Shown here piece after piece: positions 52,317 to 61,030 of a DNA stretch of 64,000 nucleotides. This DNA comes from Rickettsia typhi. GTDB lineage: Bacteria > Pseudomonadota > Alphaproteobacteria > Rickettsiales > Rickettsiaceae. A program made the translations under genes and the position numbers. The notes under the pieces are model-generated. The model had not been told where the DNA came from. It saw only the letters and a list, made by a program, of their open reading frames with translations, and ran no database searches. Location of the stretch: positions 95,236-159,235 of the forward strand of contig CAMBEC010000005.1 in assembly GCA_945865485.1 (NCBI GenBank). The letters are read 5' to 3'. Numbering within the stretch: position 1 is the stretch's first letter; each line of letters opens with the position of its first letter.

Positions 52317-53030
52317 TTATTCAATTGGTTTTTGCTTTGCTAGTTCTATTGATAGATCTCGTGCTTTTACTGGATCCATACTGGCGATTACTGGCGCAAC
52401 TTTTACTTCCTTCATATTACTTACAACTTTCAGAAGTACAGGCATTTCAAGCTCATTAAAGATCTTAGCGGCATCCTTTGGTTTCATAGTTTCGTAAATT
52501 TTTACTAAGCTAAGAATCTTGCTATTTTCTTTTTGATCATATTGCTTCATCAATACTTCTAGTTGGGATTGTAGGTTCTTTAATTCTCCAACTTTTTGGT
52601 CAATTTTATTCTCAGTAGCTTTCAATACCTGCTCTCTAACATTCATATCTTTTTTTTCTTTATCAAGAGTATCTCTTCTTTTTGAGAGCTCTTTCAAAAG
52701 ATCCATTTCTGAACGCGAAAGATTATCTAAAGGTTTTTTTTCAGCTTTACCAGGATTATCCTTTATAACTGCCCCTGGATTATCCGCTGCTGCCTTCGTT
52801 GGTTCTTTCTTAGGCTTCTTACTAGAGTGGGTATCTTCAGGTACTGAATTATCACTTTTTTCTGATTCAGGAGAAGATTTAGCGTAAGCTGTATCAACAA
52901 GTACAGAAGACGTGCTTGTATCAACAGAATAGCTTGTTTGTTCTTGAATACGACCAAAAAGCATTGAGGCTTTAGCAAACAATGTAATAATTAGTAATAT
53001 TAATATAGGCGAAAATAAACTTGCTTTCAT
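52317..53030 (-). CDS. motE: MotE-family flagellar motility protein
   Basis: A 237-residue exported or membrane-anchored protein (SPILILLIITLFAKASMLF). A low-complexity Ser/Lys/Pro linker is followed by a coiled coil (RDTLDKEKKDMNVREQVLKA) and a MgtE-N-like domain (ILSLVKIYETMKPKDAAKIF; LLKVVSNMKEVKVAPVIASM). This is the layout of MotE, the alphaproteobacterial chaperone of MotC needed for motor rotation. It is last in the fliL-fliM-DUF6468-motE run, with a 1-bp overlap with the gene before it. Confidence 0.83.
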   Translation of the reverse strand: MKASLFSPILILLIITLFAKASMLFGRIQEQTSYSVDTSTSSVLVDTAYAKSSPESEKSDNSVPEDTHSSKKPKKEPTKAAADNPGAVIKDNPGKAEKKPLDNLSRSEMDLLKELSKRRDTLDKEKKDMNVREQVLKATENKIDQKVGELKNLQSQLEVLMKQYDQKENSKILSLVKIYETMKPKDAAKIFNELEMPVLLKVVSNMKEVKVAPVIASMDPVKARDLSIELAKQKPIE

Positions 53031-53587
53031 TATTTTTTAGCGTTAATTTTTCTTAAAGTTTCGTAATAGTTCATTTGGTTCAAATTAGCGCTTTGCTCAT
53101 CGGTTTTTTTACTTACAATGCTTTGAATGAAATTTTTTAACTGATTTGTATATTTGCTTTCAAAAGCTTCATCAGGAACTGGTGCTAAATCCTCTTCAGT
53201 GAACTTTTCTTTTGGTTTTGAATGCATAGAATTCTCGTAAGTATTCTGAGAAGTTTCAGCTTCATATGAGGATTTGCTAATTGAATGGCTTTGAGTACTA
53301 AGTTTTATAGAAAGTTCTCTTGCTATTTCACTCATAGTTGCAAGTTCAGATGAAATTTCCGTTGCTTCTTCAACAACTGATTTTATTTCGTTACTAGTAA
53401 CTTTGCTTAGCTCACTCATTTCGTTTACATTGTTTTCAGCCTTAACTATAGAAGCATTTAGCTCTTTAATCATTCGAGCAAACTCAATCCTACTATTTTG
53501 CAAATCCTGGATACGCCTATTAAGCATCCAGCAGTAAGCAACACAAACAACTATCATTATTAACAGTAAAAAATCTAAAAATAACAT
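53030..53587 (-). CDS. DUF6468-like flagellar cluster protein
   Basis: A 185-residue protein with an N-terminal membrane helix (FLDFLLLIMIVVCVAYCWML) and a long coiled coil (NRRIQDLQNSRIEFARMIKE, then ELNASIVKAENNVNEMSELS). Proteins of this shape sit between fliM and motE in many Alphaproteobacteria and are annotated DUF6468. Function is unknown but presumably in motor assembly. It starts 5 bp after fliM and overlaps motE by 1 bp. Confidence 0.7.
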   Translation of the reverse strand: MLFLDFLLLIMIVVCVAYCWMLNRRIQDLQNSRIEFARMIKELNASIVKAENNVNEMSELSKVTSNEIKSVVEEATEISSELATMSEIARELSIKLSTQSHSISKSSYEAETSQNTYENSMHSKPKEKFTEEDLAPVPDEAFESKYTNQLKNFIQSIVSKKTDEQSANLNQMNYYETLRKINAKK

Positions 53588-53592
53588 ATTAC

Positions 53593-54555
53593 CTATTCTT
53601 CAAAAAAGTTTTTCAAATTTATTGCAACCTTATTGTCCACCTTTCCAATTTTTCCTGTAAATAAAGATATAGGACCAGATCGAACAATAATGTCTTTATC
53701 TTTGTGGTGATCCATAATAAATGTATCACCAATTTTAAGCTTTGCAATCTCTTCAATTGTAGATATTCTATTAGTTATAACTGCTTCAACTGGCAAATTA
53801 ACTCCTTTTATGCTTTCGGAAAGCATACGTTCCCATTCTTGGTCAGAGCCAAATTTATCACCAAGGAACACCTGTTGCATTTGCTCTTTAATCGGTTCAA
53901 TAGTTTTGTATGGTAATATCAACTCAACATTCTTTACCTGCTCATCAATCTCTATCCTTAATTTTAGAGCAATTACTGCGTCTCCTGGTCTGGCAATCGT
54001 TACAAAATTAGGATTACTCTCTAATCTTTCAAAATTAAAAGTAGTAGGAGTTATTTGATCAAAAGCATGGCTTAGCTCAGTAAGGATAATTTCTGAAATT
54101 TGTCTGGCTAATCCTTGTTCAATCGAAGTTAGTATTCTTTCTGAATCGTTAGCACTGACTTGGGATGTGTTTTTTTTACCACCAAGTAGCAAATCGACGA
54201 ATGAAAAAATCATATTATTTTCAAGTATTAGCAACCCAAAATTTTCCCACTCTACAGCTCTAAAAATTACAATAGATATTGGGTTTTTATTATGGTCGAA
54301 ATACCCTCCAAATCTCAATGACTTATAATCTTCAATTGTTACGTCCACTGGTTCAGAAGTAAGATTTCTAAGTGCAGTGCTTAGCTGTCGAATAAATTTT
54401 TCAAAGATAATCTCAAGCATTGGTAGCTTGTCATAAGACTGGAGTGATTGTTCGAGAACAGCCTTTATGCCAGTCAAGTTACTAGGCAATGTGTTGTTGC
54501 CTTTTTTTTGAGATTTTGTCCCTGCATTATCTTTGTTTTGTTCTTCTTCGGTCAT
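53593..54555 (-). CDS. fliM: Flagellar motor switch protein FliM
   Basis: A 320-residue protein with the FliM middle domain (LEIIFEKFIRQLSTALRNLT, DYKSLRFGGYFDH, FSFVDLLLGGKKNTS, ERILTSIEQGLARQISEIIL) and the C-terminal SpoA domain (LPVEAVITNRISTIEEIAKL, GDTFIMDHHKDKDIIV). The N-terminal CheY-binding motif (LSQxEID-like) is not evident; the first 30 residues are hydrophilic (EEEQNKDNAGTKSQKKGN). No chemotaxis gene is in the window. FliM forms the C-ring that sets rotation direction. Confidence 0.93.
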   Translation of the reverse strand: MTEEEQNKDNAGTKSQKKGNNTLPSNLTGIKAVLEQSLQSYDKLPMLEIIFEKFIRQLSTALRNLTSEPVDVTIEDYKSLRFGGYFDHNKNPISIVIFRAVEWENFGLLILENNMIFSFVDLLLGGKKNTSQVSANDSERILTSIEQGLARQISEIILTELSHAFDQITPTTFNFERLESNPNFVTIARPGDAVIALKLRIEIDEQVKNVELILPYKTIEPIKEQMQQVFLGDKFGSDQEWERMLSESIKGVNLPVEAVITNRISTIEEIAKLKIGDTFIMDHHKDKDIIVRSGPISLFTGKIGKVDNKVAINLKNFFEE

Positions 54556-54593
54556 TTTGTACTACTAAATAAATCCTTTGTTCGTATATTGAA

Positions 54594-55127
54594 CTAGTTA
54601 ACCGTGATTTCTTGAAACAGCACTTCTTTTACAACAATCGGCGCAGTAATCTTATTAATCCTCTTGGAAATCTCTTCTTTTAAGTAAAGTGTACTATTAG
54701 AGCTATTAAAATCTGTGGACCTAAGGGTTCTTAAAAATGTAATTAATGTATCTTTTATAATTGGCATCTTGGCTAAAACGGCTACACTTTCCTCTTCAGT
54801 ACCAAGCCTCATTGTTATATCCATTCTTAAATATTCCCTTTTTGCTCCAGCACCAGAAAGGCCAACGGTAATAGGATCTACATCTAAATAAGTGTTGGAA
54901 TCAAGTTGTACATGTTCTTTTCCTTTTGGTTGCTTAACTTCCCCTTCTTCTGTTGGTTTAGGGCCTTTTATGACAAAAAAGAAAAAGAAAATAGCGCCGA
55001 CTATTGTAAGAACAATTGGCGCGACAATTAGTAAAATTCTTTGTAGCTTTTTCTTTTTTTCTGCGGAGAGGCCAAATTTACCAGCTTCCGACGGAGTTAG
55101 TGGCTCTTCTTCATTCTCGTCATTCAT
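54594..55127 (-). CDS. fliL: Flagellar basal body-associated protein FliL
   Basis: A 177-residue protein with a cytoplasmic N-terminus, one helix (LLIVAPIVLTIVGAIFFFFF) and a periplasmic stomatin-like domain (YLRMDITMRLGTEEESVAVL, PIIKDTLITFLRTLRSTDFN). FliL surrounds the stator units and supports torque. It is the first gene of the minus-strand flagellar operon and is divergent from flgF across 190 bp, the usual alphaproteobacterial arrangement. Confidence 0.9.
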   Translation of the reverse strand: MNDENEEEPLTPSEAGKFGLSAEKKKKLQRILLIVAPIVLTIVGAIFFFFFVIKGPKPTEEGEVKQPKGKEHVQLDSNTYLDVDPITVGLSGAGAKREYLRMDITMRLGTEEESVAVLAKMPIIKDTLITFLRTLRSTDFNSSNSTLYLKEEISKRINKITAPIVVKEVLFQEITVN

Positions 55128-55319
55128 CGAAGTTATTAAATTTTATGTTGAAAATATTAATATTTTGTAGTAACTTATATAGCAATCTTGTAGTACAAAA
55201 TACATGAAAGTTAAAAAATATTCTACTAAAATTTCTGTATTACTGTCCTTAAACTAGAAATCGGCTTAAAGTAAACTAATATTTAAAGAAATATTTGAGT
55301 ATAAATCAAGATCAATTAT

Positions 55320-56120
55320 ATGATGCAAGCTTTAATAAACAAAGTATCTTTATCCTTTTGGGTTTTTTTGGTATTTGAGCTGTTCTTTTTATGCAATGCA
55401 GCCTCTGCAAACAATGCATCATATATTGCACTTTCTGGTCAGATAGCAAGAAAAAGACAATTAGAAGTTGTGGCAAACAATGTTGCTAATACTAATACTG
55501 TTGGTTATGAACAAGATAATATTTTATTTCGCAATGTAGATGTTATACAAAATTCCCGTAGAAGCAACTCTTTCGCATGGCCAGAAACGACTTATAGAAG
55601 CGGTGATCAAGGGCCAATCAAAGTTACTAATAGACCAACCGATTTAGCTGTTGTTGGAGAAGGTTATTTTAAGGTTATTACACCTAGAGGGCCACGGTAT
55701 ACCCTTGATGGATCTATGGTGATAAATAACCAAGGTGTTTTAGTAAATTCTGCTGGATACCCGATTTTAACAGCGGATAATAATTTTATTGAAATCCCAG
55801 CAGACTTTCAAACGTTTGAAATTTCAGAAAGCGGAGCTGTATTTGTTGATAATGAGGAAATTGCTATAATAGGCGTGTTTGCATTTGATTTAAAAGACCC
55901 TATTATAAAAGAAGGTGGGAACTTGTATGCTATAGAAGGTAATGATCGAGTACTTGAGGAATTTACTATAGTTTCCGGGGCGCTTCGTAGCTCGAATGTT
56001 AACTCTGCGCTTGCGATGTCTCAGCTAGTTGAAATGCAGAGATCGTACGGATTAACCACTGATTTGATGACTAATATAAACGAGACCGATACATCGGCGA
56101 TAAATAAATTAACTAAGTAG
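55320..56120 (+). CDS. flgF: Flagellar rod protein FlgF with signal-peptide-like N-terminus
   Basis: A 266-residue rod protein. From residue 33 it is a normal FlgF: ASYIALSGQIARKRQLEVVA, NNVANTNTVGYEQ, TDLAVVGEGYFKVITPRGPR, YTLDGSMVINNQGVLV and the C-terminal LVEMQRSYGLTTDLM. The first 32 residues (NKVSLSFWVFLVFELFFLCN, then AASANN) look like a Sec signal peptide with a cleavage site after ASA. Axial flagellar proteins normally use the flagellar export apparatus and lack this. No in-frame ATG or GTG exists near residue 30, so the extension seems real. flgG follows after 19 bp. Confidence 0.92.
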   Translation: MMQALINKVSLSFWVFLVFELFFLCNAASANNASYIALSGQIARKRQLEVVANNVANTNTVGYEQDNILFRNVDVIQNSRRSNSFAWPETTYRSGDQGPIKVTNRPTDLAVVGEGYFKVITPRGPRYTLDGSMVINNQGVLVNSAGYPILTADNNFIEIPADFQTFEISESGAVFVDNEEIAIIGVFAFDLKDPIIKEGGNLYAIEGNDRVLEEFTIVSGALRSSNVNSALAMSQLVEMQRSYGLTTDLMTNINETDTSAINKLTK

Positions 56121-56139
56121 TAAAAAAGAGAGGTGATTT

Positions 56140-56931
56140 ATGGCTTCAATAGCAATGAGCGCGGCAGTTACAGGAGCGCAAGCGCAGCAGTTACGAATTG
56201 ATACTATTGCCAATAACGTGGCTAACGTTAATACAGATGGTTATAAAAGAATGGAAGCCTCATTCTCTGATCTTTTTTATATCAATCTTAAAAGAGCCGG
56301 TATTTTGGAAAATGCTGAAGCTGCCCCAAGGCCAACAGGTGTACAGATTGGTATGGGAACAAGAGTAATTGGTACCTATAGGGTAGTTGAGCAAGGTCCT
56401 TTGCATCAAACTTTTCATCCTCTTGATATAGCTTTAAAGGGGCCAGGATATTTTGCTGTTATTCTACCAAATAACAGAATAGGTTACACAAGAGCTGGGT
56501 CGTTCAAGCTAGATAGTGACCGTAATATTGTTACTCAGGATGGTAATTCGCTTACTACAGCTATTTCCATACCGGCAAACGTTGCCCTAGAGGATGTTCA
56601 AATTGCTGAAGATGGTCAAATTACAGTGCAGGATCCAGCTAACCCTGCACAAAATATTGAAATTGGGCAATTGGAAATATTTACTTTTCCGAATGAGAGT
56701 GGGCTTGAAGCAATAGGTAATAATTTACTTATAGAGACAGTAGGTTCTGGCGAAGCGGTTGCAGTTGAAGATTTGAATGGAAGGTTTAAACAAACCTTTT
56801 TAGAAGGTTCAAACGTAAAGGCTGTAGAAGAACTTACAAAATTAATTGAGGCTCAGCGAGCCTACGAATTAAATACGCGGGTAATAAGTACCGAAGATAA
56901 AATATTGGAAGCTACTAATAATATTAAATAA
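56140..56931 (+). CDS. flgG: Flagellar distal rod protein FlgG
   Basis: A 263-residue protein with the standard N-terminus (MASIAMSAAVTGAQAQQLRI, DTIANNVANVNTDGYKRME), GVQIGMGTRVIGTYRVVEQG, LDIALKGPGYFAVILPN, YTRAGSFKLDSDRNIV and the C-terminal LTKLIEAQRAYELNTRVIST. It builds the distal rod. It has a good ribosome site (AGAGAGGTG) and, unlike FlgF, no hydrophobic leader. Length is normal. Confidence 0.96.
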   Translation: MASIAMSAAVTGAQAQQLRIDTIANNVANVNTDGYKRMEASFSDLFYINLKRAGILENAEAAPRPTGVQIGMGTRVIGTYRVVEQGPLHQTFHPLDIALKGPGYFAVILPNNRIGYTRAGSFKLDSDRNIVTQDGNSLTTAISIPANVALEDVQIAEDGQITVQDPANPAQNIEIGQLEIFTFPNESGLEAIGNNLLIETVGSGEAVAVEDLNGRFKQTFLEGSNVKAVEELTKLIEAQRAYELNTRVISTEDKILEATNNIK

Positions 56932-57017
56932 CAGAGCTGAAAAACTATGACAAGTATTGGATGTGTGCTATATTGTCAGAAAATATGGTGTACATACAAT
57001 ATCGAATGAATAAATAA

Positions 57018-57710
57018 ATGAAATTATTAAGCTCCTTACTTTTTCTTTGCATTACTTTGCTTACCTTATTTGCGCTTGCAGATGAGGATTTCGTTGGTAA
57101 AACCATAAATGGCCTTCTCCAGGAAAAGATTCAAGATAATCGTATAATTATTGAACAAGAATATAGTTCTAAAAGTAAATTTGATAAAATCAAGTCTGCA
57201 CAAGATAAGATTGATTCAATTATTGTTGAACAATTTGAGCCCAAAAACTCTAGTTTCAGAGTTCGAGTTAACTATAATGACGGAAAAGCTGAAACACTAT
57301 CCGGGCGTTATCTTTCTTATGTAATGGCTCCAATTGCTGCTAGATATATTAAGTTTGGCGATGTTATACAACAATCTGATGTAACTACGATGAAAGTAAG
57401 AATAGATAGTTTAAATAGCGAATATGCTTCTGAACTTAATGAGGTAGTAGGAATGCAGGCTAAGACCTATATAGCTGCAGGTAAAATGTTTAAGATTAAT
57501 GAAGTTACCAGCCCTAATGTTATAAAAAATAACGATCCAGTGAATATTATCTACTCTTCTGGTGCTATAAACTTAAAAACAGTAGGCATAGCTATGGGAA
57601 ATGGTGCTGTTGGCGATATGATTAAAGTAAAAAATAGCTCTTCTGGAGTGGTATTGCTTGGGCAAATTGTAAATAAGAACACGGTAAAGATAGGCGGTGA
57701 AAATGAATAG
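57018..57710 (+). CDS. flgA: Flagellar P-ring assembly chaperone FlgA
   Basis: A 230-residue periplasmic protein with a signal peptide (LLSSLLFLCITLLTLFALA) and SAF-type domain (YVMAPIAARYIKFGDVIQQS, EVVGMQAKTYIAAGKMFKIN, NDPVNIIYSSGAINLKTVGI, GAVGDMIKVKN). It assists FlgI ring assembly. It lies between flgG and flgH, overlapping flgH by 14 bp. The N-terminal half is divergent, as usual. Confidence 0.88.
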   Translation: MKLLSSLLFLCITLLTLFALADEDFVGKTINGLLQEKIQDNRIIIEQEYSSKSKFDKIKSAQDKIDSIIVEQFEPKNSSFRVRVNYNDGKAETLSGRYLSYVMAPIAARYIKFGDVIQQSDVTTMKVRIDSLNSEYASELNEVVGMQAKTYIAAGKMFKINEVTSPNVIKNNDPVNIIYSSGAINLKTVGIAMGNGAVGDMIKVKNSSSGVVLLGQIVNKNTVKIGGENE

Positions 57711-58452
57711 AATTTTATTGTTTATAATATCATTATTTGTGATTTCTTCTTGCTCTGAAACTGTTGAGCGTTTAAAAAGAGTTGGTAAAGCCCCTCAGTT
57801 TGAAAATATTGAAATTCCAACAGTTGAAGAAGATGAAGAAGAAATTGAGCGCAGAGAAGCAAGGTTGCAATCGCAGCATGCGCATATGCGTAAAACAAAT
57901 TCTTTATGGCAACCAGGATCAACTACGTTTTTCAGAGATAGTAGGGCTTGGAAAGTAGGGGATATCATAAGAGTAGTGGTTGAGATAAAAGACAATGCTA
58001 GTTTAAATAATTCTACCCAACAAAACAGAACCGGATCTGACAGTCTTGGGTTGCCAAAATTATTTGGTAAGGAAAAGGCTATACAGGCTAACTTATCTAC
58101 AGCTGCAGACTTAAATTCTTTAATAAGTACTAGGTCGAATCGTGCTAATTCGGGAAGTGGAACGATTTCGCGTAAAGAAGATATAAAGACTGAAATTGCT
58201 GCGGTTGTAACTAAAGTTTTGCCCAATGGAAATCTTGTAGTACAAGGCCATCAAGAAGTTAGAGTTAATTACGAACTCAGAGAAGTAAAAATTGCAGGAA
58301 TTATCAGGCCAAAAGATATTACTAGTGATAATTCTATCAGGACGAATCAAATGGCTGAGGCCCGTATTTCTTATGGTGGCAGAGGTGTTGTAAGTGATGT
58401 TCAGCAGCCAAGAGTTGGTTCACAAGTTGTTGATATAATAGCTCCGTTCTAA
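57697..58452 (+). CDS. flgH: Flagellar L-ring lipoprotein FlgH
   Basis: A 251-residue outer-membrane lipoprotein. The lipobox is in FIISLFVISSCSE (Cys19). Family motifs are SLWQPGSTTFFRDSRAWKVG, DIIRVVVEIKDNASLNN, ITAEIAAVVTK-like KTEIAAVVTKVLPNGNLVVQ, GHQEVRVNYELREVKIAGII, RPKDITSDNSIRTNQMAEAR and ISYGGRGVVSDVQQPRVGSQ. It forms the L-ring bushing in the outer membrane, implying a true flagellum through the outer membrane. It overlaps flgA and is followed by fliQ. Confidence 0.95.
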   Translation: MKMNRILLFIISLFVISSCSETVERLKRVGKAPQFENIEIPTVEEDEEEIERREARLQSQHAHMRKTNSLWQPGSTTFFRDSRAWKVGDIIRVVVEIKDNASLNNSTQQNRTGSDSLGLPKLFGKEKAIQANLSTAADLNSLISTRSNRANSGSGTISRKEDIKTEIAAVVTKVLPNGNLVVQGHQEVRVNYELREVKIAGIIRPKDITSDNSIRTNQMAEARISYGGRGVVSDVQQPRVGSQVVDIIAPF

Positions 58453-58469
58453 AAGAAAAAAGGTGATTT

Positions 58470-58730
58470 ATGGATGCTGGAGTAGTAGCTGAGATAAGTA
58501 GGGAAGCTGTATATGTTTTGATAGCCGTGTCTGCTCCTGTATTGATACTTGCTTTGGTAATTGGCTTAATCATTTCTTTGTTGCAAGCTCTGACCCAAAT
58601 ACAAGAGCAAACCTTAACTTTTGTGCCAAAAATTATTTCTGTGTATTTTGGGATGATTTTTATTTTGCCATACATGTTTAGTAAGCTTAAGGTCTTCGTT
58701 GATCATATTATCCAGCATATTGTTCAATAG
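58470..58730 (+). CDS. fliQ: Flagellar export apparatus protein FliQ
   Basis: An 86-residue protein with two membrane helices (VYVLIAVSAPVLILALVIGL; IISVYFGMIFILPYMF) separated by the conserved SLLQALTQIQEQTLTFVPK. It is part of the FliPQR export gate. It ends the flgF-flgG-flgA-flgH-fliQ operon and has an AAAAGGTG ribosome site. It could in principle be SctS of another type III system, but context makes FliQ clear. Confidence 0.94.
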   Translation: MDAGVVAEISREAVYVLIAVSAPVLILALVIGLIISLLQALTQIQEQTLTFVPKIISVYFGMIFILPYMFSKLKVFVDHIIQHIVQ

Positions 58731-58779
58731 TCATGGTCTGTTGTTCACGGTCACCTGGCTTGACCGGTTATCAGAGGCG

Positions 58780-58822
58780 TGTCGAATGAAGTGCTGAAGC
58801 AAGTTCAGCATGACAGCATTTT
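58780..58822. repeat. Palindromic repeat fragment
   Basis: Between fliQ and recJ a short piece of the family is preserved: GAAGTGCTGAAGCAAGTTCA followed by GCATGACAGCA. It can fold as a small hairpin and may act as a terminator for the flagellar operon. Confidence 0.45.
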
Positions 58823-58899
58823 TTCAGGAAGGCGGTGTGGTTGTTTATGACAGTATTTTAGGTCATGCAATTCAATTAAACCGTTTAGCATGAGGTATA

Positions 58900-60657
58900 G
58901 TGAATAAGTCAATTTTAGGAAAATATTGGTCAGCGCATTCTTATGATGAGAGTCTGGTTTCTGAGCTTAAACGCTATCTTGGAATTGATGATTTCCTTGC
59001 CAGAATAATATCCACTCGTGTTTCATCTGTTGCCGAGGCAGAGCATTTTCTTAACCCCAAAATTAAATCCTTACTTCCTGATCCATTTCATCTATTGGAT
59101 ATGGAAAAGGCTGTTGATAGAACAATTAAGGCAATAAACACTAATGAAAAAATATGTATTTTCGCTGACTATGATGTAGATGGAGCGACTTCAGCGGCTC
59201 TTTTAAAAAACCTATTTAGAGATGTTGCTGTTAATGCAAGCATATATGTTCCTGATCGTATTACAGAAGGTTATGGCCCAAGCCTAGAAGCCATGCAAAA
59301 AATTAAATCTCATGGGACAAAACTAGTTATTACAGTCGACTGTGGATCAGTAGCCTTTGAGGCTTTGGAGTATGCAACAAGTCTAGGTTTGGATGTAATA
59401 GTAATAGATCACCACATAAGCTTAGATGATTTGCCAAATGCTGTGGCTGTTATTAATCCAAATCGTTTGGATGAGAAAAGTTGTTACAAAAATTTAGCCG
59501 CTGTAGGGGTGTCATTTTTATTTGCAGTAGCGTTATGCAAATCCCTTAAAGAAATTGATTTTTTTCAGAAAAATAACCTCCAAGCACCTGATCTTATGCA
59601 ATATCTTGATCTAGTAGCATTAGGTACGGTTTGTGATGTTATGCAACTGACGGACCTTAATCGTGCATTTGTTGCACAAGGTTTAAAAATAGCTAAAAAT
59701 AGAGCAAACATTGGCTATAGAACTTTATCTGACATTGCCAACATCCAAGAAATTCCAAATTGCTATCATCTTGGGTTTATCCTTGGGCCACGCATTAATG
59801 CTGGCGGAAGGGTAGGTAAGTCTTGGCTTGGAGCACATCTTTTGTCAACAACTTCCGATCAAGAAGCTTTAGATATTGCTACAGAGCTTGATAGATATAA
59901 TGAAGAGCGTAAAGCTATTGAATATACGGTACTGGAAGAGGCGATGAGTTTGGCTCAGGAGCAAATTGACGATCCTGGCCTTTTTATAGTTGGCAATAAT
60001 TGGCATCCTGGAGTTATTGGTATTGTGGCAGGTAGGCTGAAAGAAAAATACAATAAGCCAGTAGCGGTTATTGCTTTAAATAGCGGCGTCGGCAAAGCTT
60101 CGTGTCGTTCAATTAAAGGGGTTGATTTTGGGTGTAAAATTATAGAAGCAAAGCAAAGAGGGTTGCTAGTTGTAGGTGGGGGGCATGCAATGGCAGCTGG
60201 CTTTACTGTAGAAGAGGGCAAAATTCAAGATCTTAAGCAATTTTTAAACCAAGAGTTTGTTAAAGATTTGCAATCTACAGATTTTCATTTGCGTGAGCTT
60301 TACGACATTGACCTTTCAACTTCTGCTGCTAGCCTTGAGTTGCTAGCAGAAATAGACAGGTTAGAGCCTTTTGGTAACGGTAATCCAGCACCAATATTTA
60401 GATTTTCTGATGTTTACGTGCTTAAGAGCGATATTGTGGGTTCAAAGCATATTAAGGTGATTTTTGCTCCAATTAAAGAGTCCCATAGCTCAAAACCTCT
60501 TTCTGCCATAGCATTTAATTCCGTTGATACTGAGATTGGCAAAATATTACTATCCCGAACCTCTTACAAATTGTCTATATTGGGTAGGCTAAAAGTAAAT
60601 AAATGGCAAGATAAAGAAACGGTACAGTTTCATCTTTACGATATTTTTTGTCACTGA
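58900..60657 (+). CDS. recJ: Single-stranded-DNA-specific exonuclease RecJ
   Basis: A 585-residue DHH/DHHA1 exonuclease: motif I ICIFADYDVDGATSAALL, motif II VITVDCGSVAFE, motif III VIVIDHHISL, NPNRLDEKSCYKNLAAVGV, LVALGTVCDVMQL and the DHHA1 GGHAMAAGFTVE. It degrades 5' single-stranded ends in recombination and mismatch repair. The predicted start is GTG at 58900. Length is normal for the family. Confidence 0.95.
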   Translation: MNKSILGKYWSAHSYDESLVSELKRYLGIDDFLARIISTRVSSVAEAEHFLNPKIKSLLPDPFHLLDMEKAVDRTIKAINTNEKICIFADYDVDGATSAALLKNLFRDVAVNASIYVPDRITEGYGPSLEAMQKIKSHGTKLVITVDCGSVAFEALEYATSLGLDVIVIDHHISLDDLPNAVAVINPNRLDEKSCYKNLAAVGVSFLFAVALCKSLKEIDFFQKNNLQAPDLMQYLDLVALGTVCDVMQLTDLNRAFVAQGLKIAKNRANIGYRTLSDIANIQEIPNCYHLGFILGPRINAGGRVGKSWLGAHLLSTTSDQEALDIATELDRYNEERKAIEYTVLEEAMSLAQEQIDDPGLFIVGNNWHPGVIGIVAGRLKEKYNKPVAVIALNSGVGKASCRSIKGVDFGCKIIEAKQRGLLVVGGGHAMAAGFTVEEGKIQDLKQFLNQEFVKDLQSTDFHLRELYDIDLSTSAASLELLAEIDRLEPFGNGNPAPIFRFSDVYVLKSDIVGSKHIKVIFAPIKESHSSKPLSAIAFNSVDTEIGKILLSRTSYKLSILGRLKVNKWQDKETVQFHLYDIFCH

Positions 60658-60696
60658 TTTCGTCGTTCGCAAGGAACTTACAAAGTACAGTTTCAG

Positions 60697-60861
60697 TTAT
60701 CGTTGAGCGGTTTCATTATCGTTCACAGATACCATAATGTCGTCCATTTCGTTAGATAAATTTGCTAAAGTGCCCCGTGGACTAATGTTTTCAATAGCTC
60801 TATCAGAAAACACGAGAAGCATAGGTGCTAAAATAGCTACTAAGATCAAAACTGTTATCAC
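60697..60861 (-). CDS. Small single-span membrane protein
   Basis: A 54-residue frame that starts with GTG directly behind a perfect GGAGGAAAAA ribosome site. The product has one N-terminal helix (MITVLILVAILAPMLLVFSD) and a short hydrophilic tail rich in Asn and Asp. No family is recognised. The strong ribosome site and sensible membrane topology argue that it is real. It fills much of the 373-bp gap between recJ and the hydrolase gene; the rest of that gap holds nothing I can identify. Confidence 0.5.
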   Translation of the reverse strand: MITVLILVAILAPMLLVFSDRAIENISPRGTLANLSNEMDDIMVSVNDNETAQR

Positions 60862-61030
60862 TTTTTCCTCCGGATAAATTTTTATTTGATTTAATATAAT
60901 TACATTTTAGATCTGAAAGATTAACAATTTATAAACAACAAATTTTTAAGGCTAGATAATGGTTTATTGACCTTTTTAAGTGTTCGTTGTAGAATATATA
61001 AGTTAATTTAAGGAAATTTTATAAATCACT

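Noticed and set aside
55128..55319. Sigma-54 promoter between fliL and flgF
   Set aside because: I looked for GG-N10-GC with TGGC/TGC blocks on both strands and found no convincing match.
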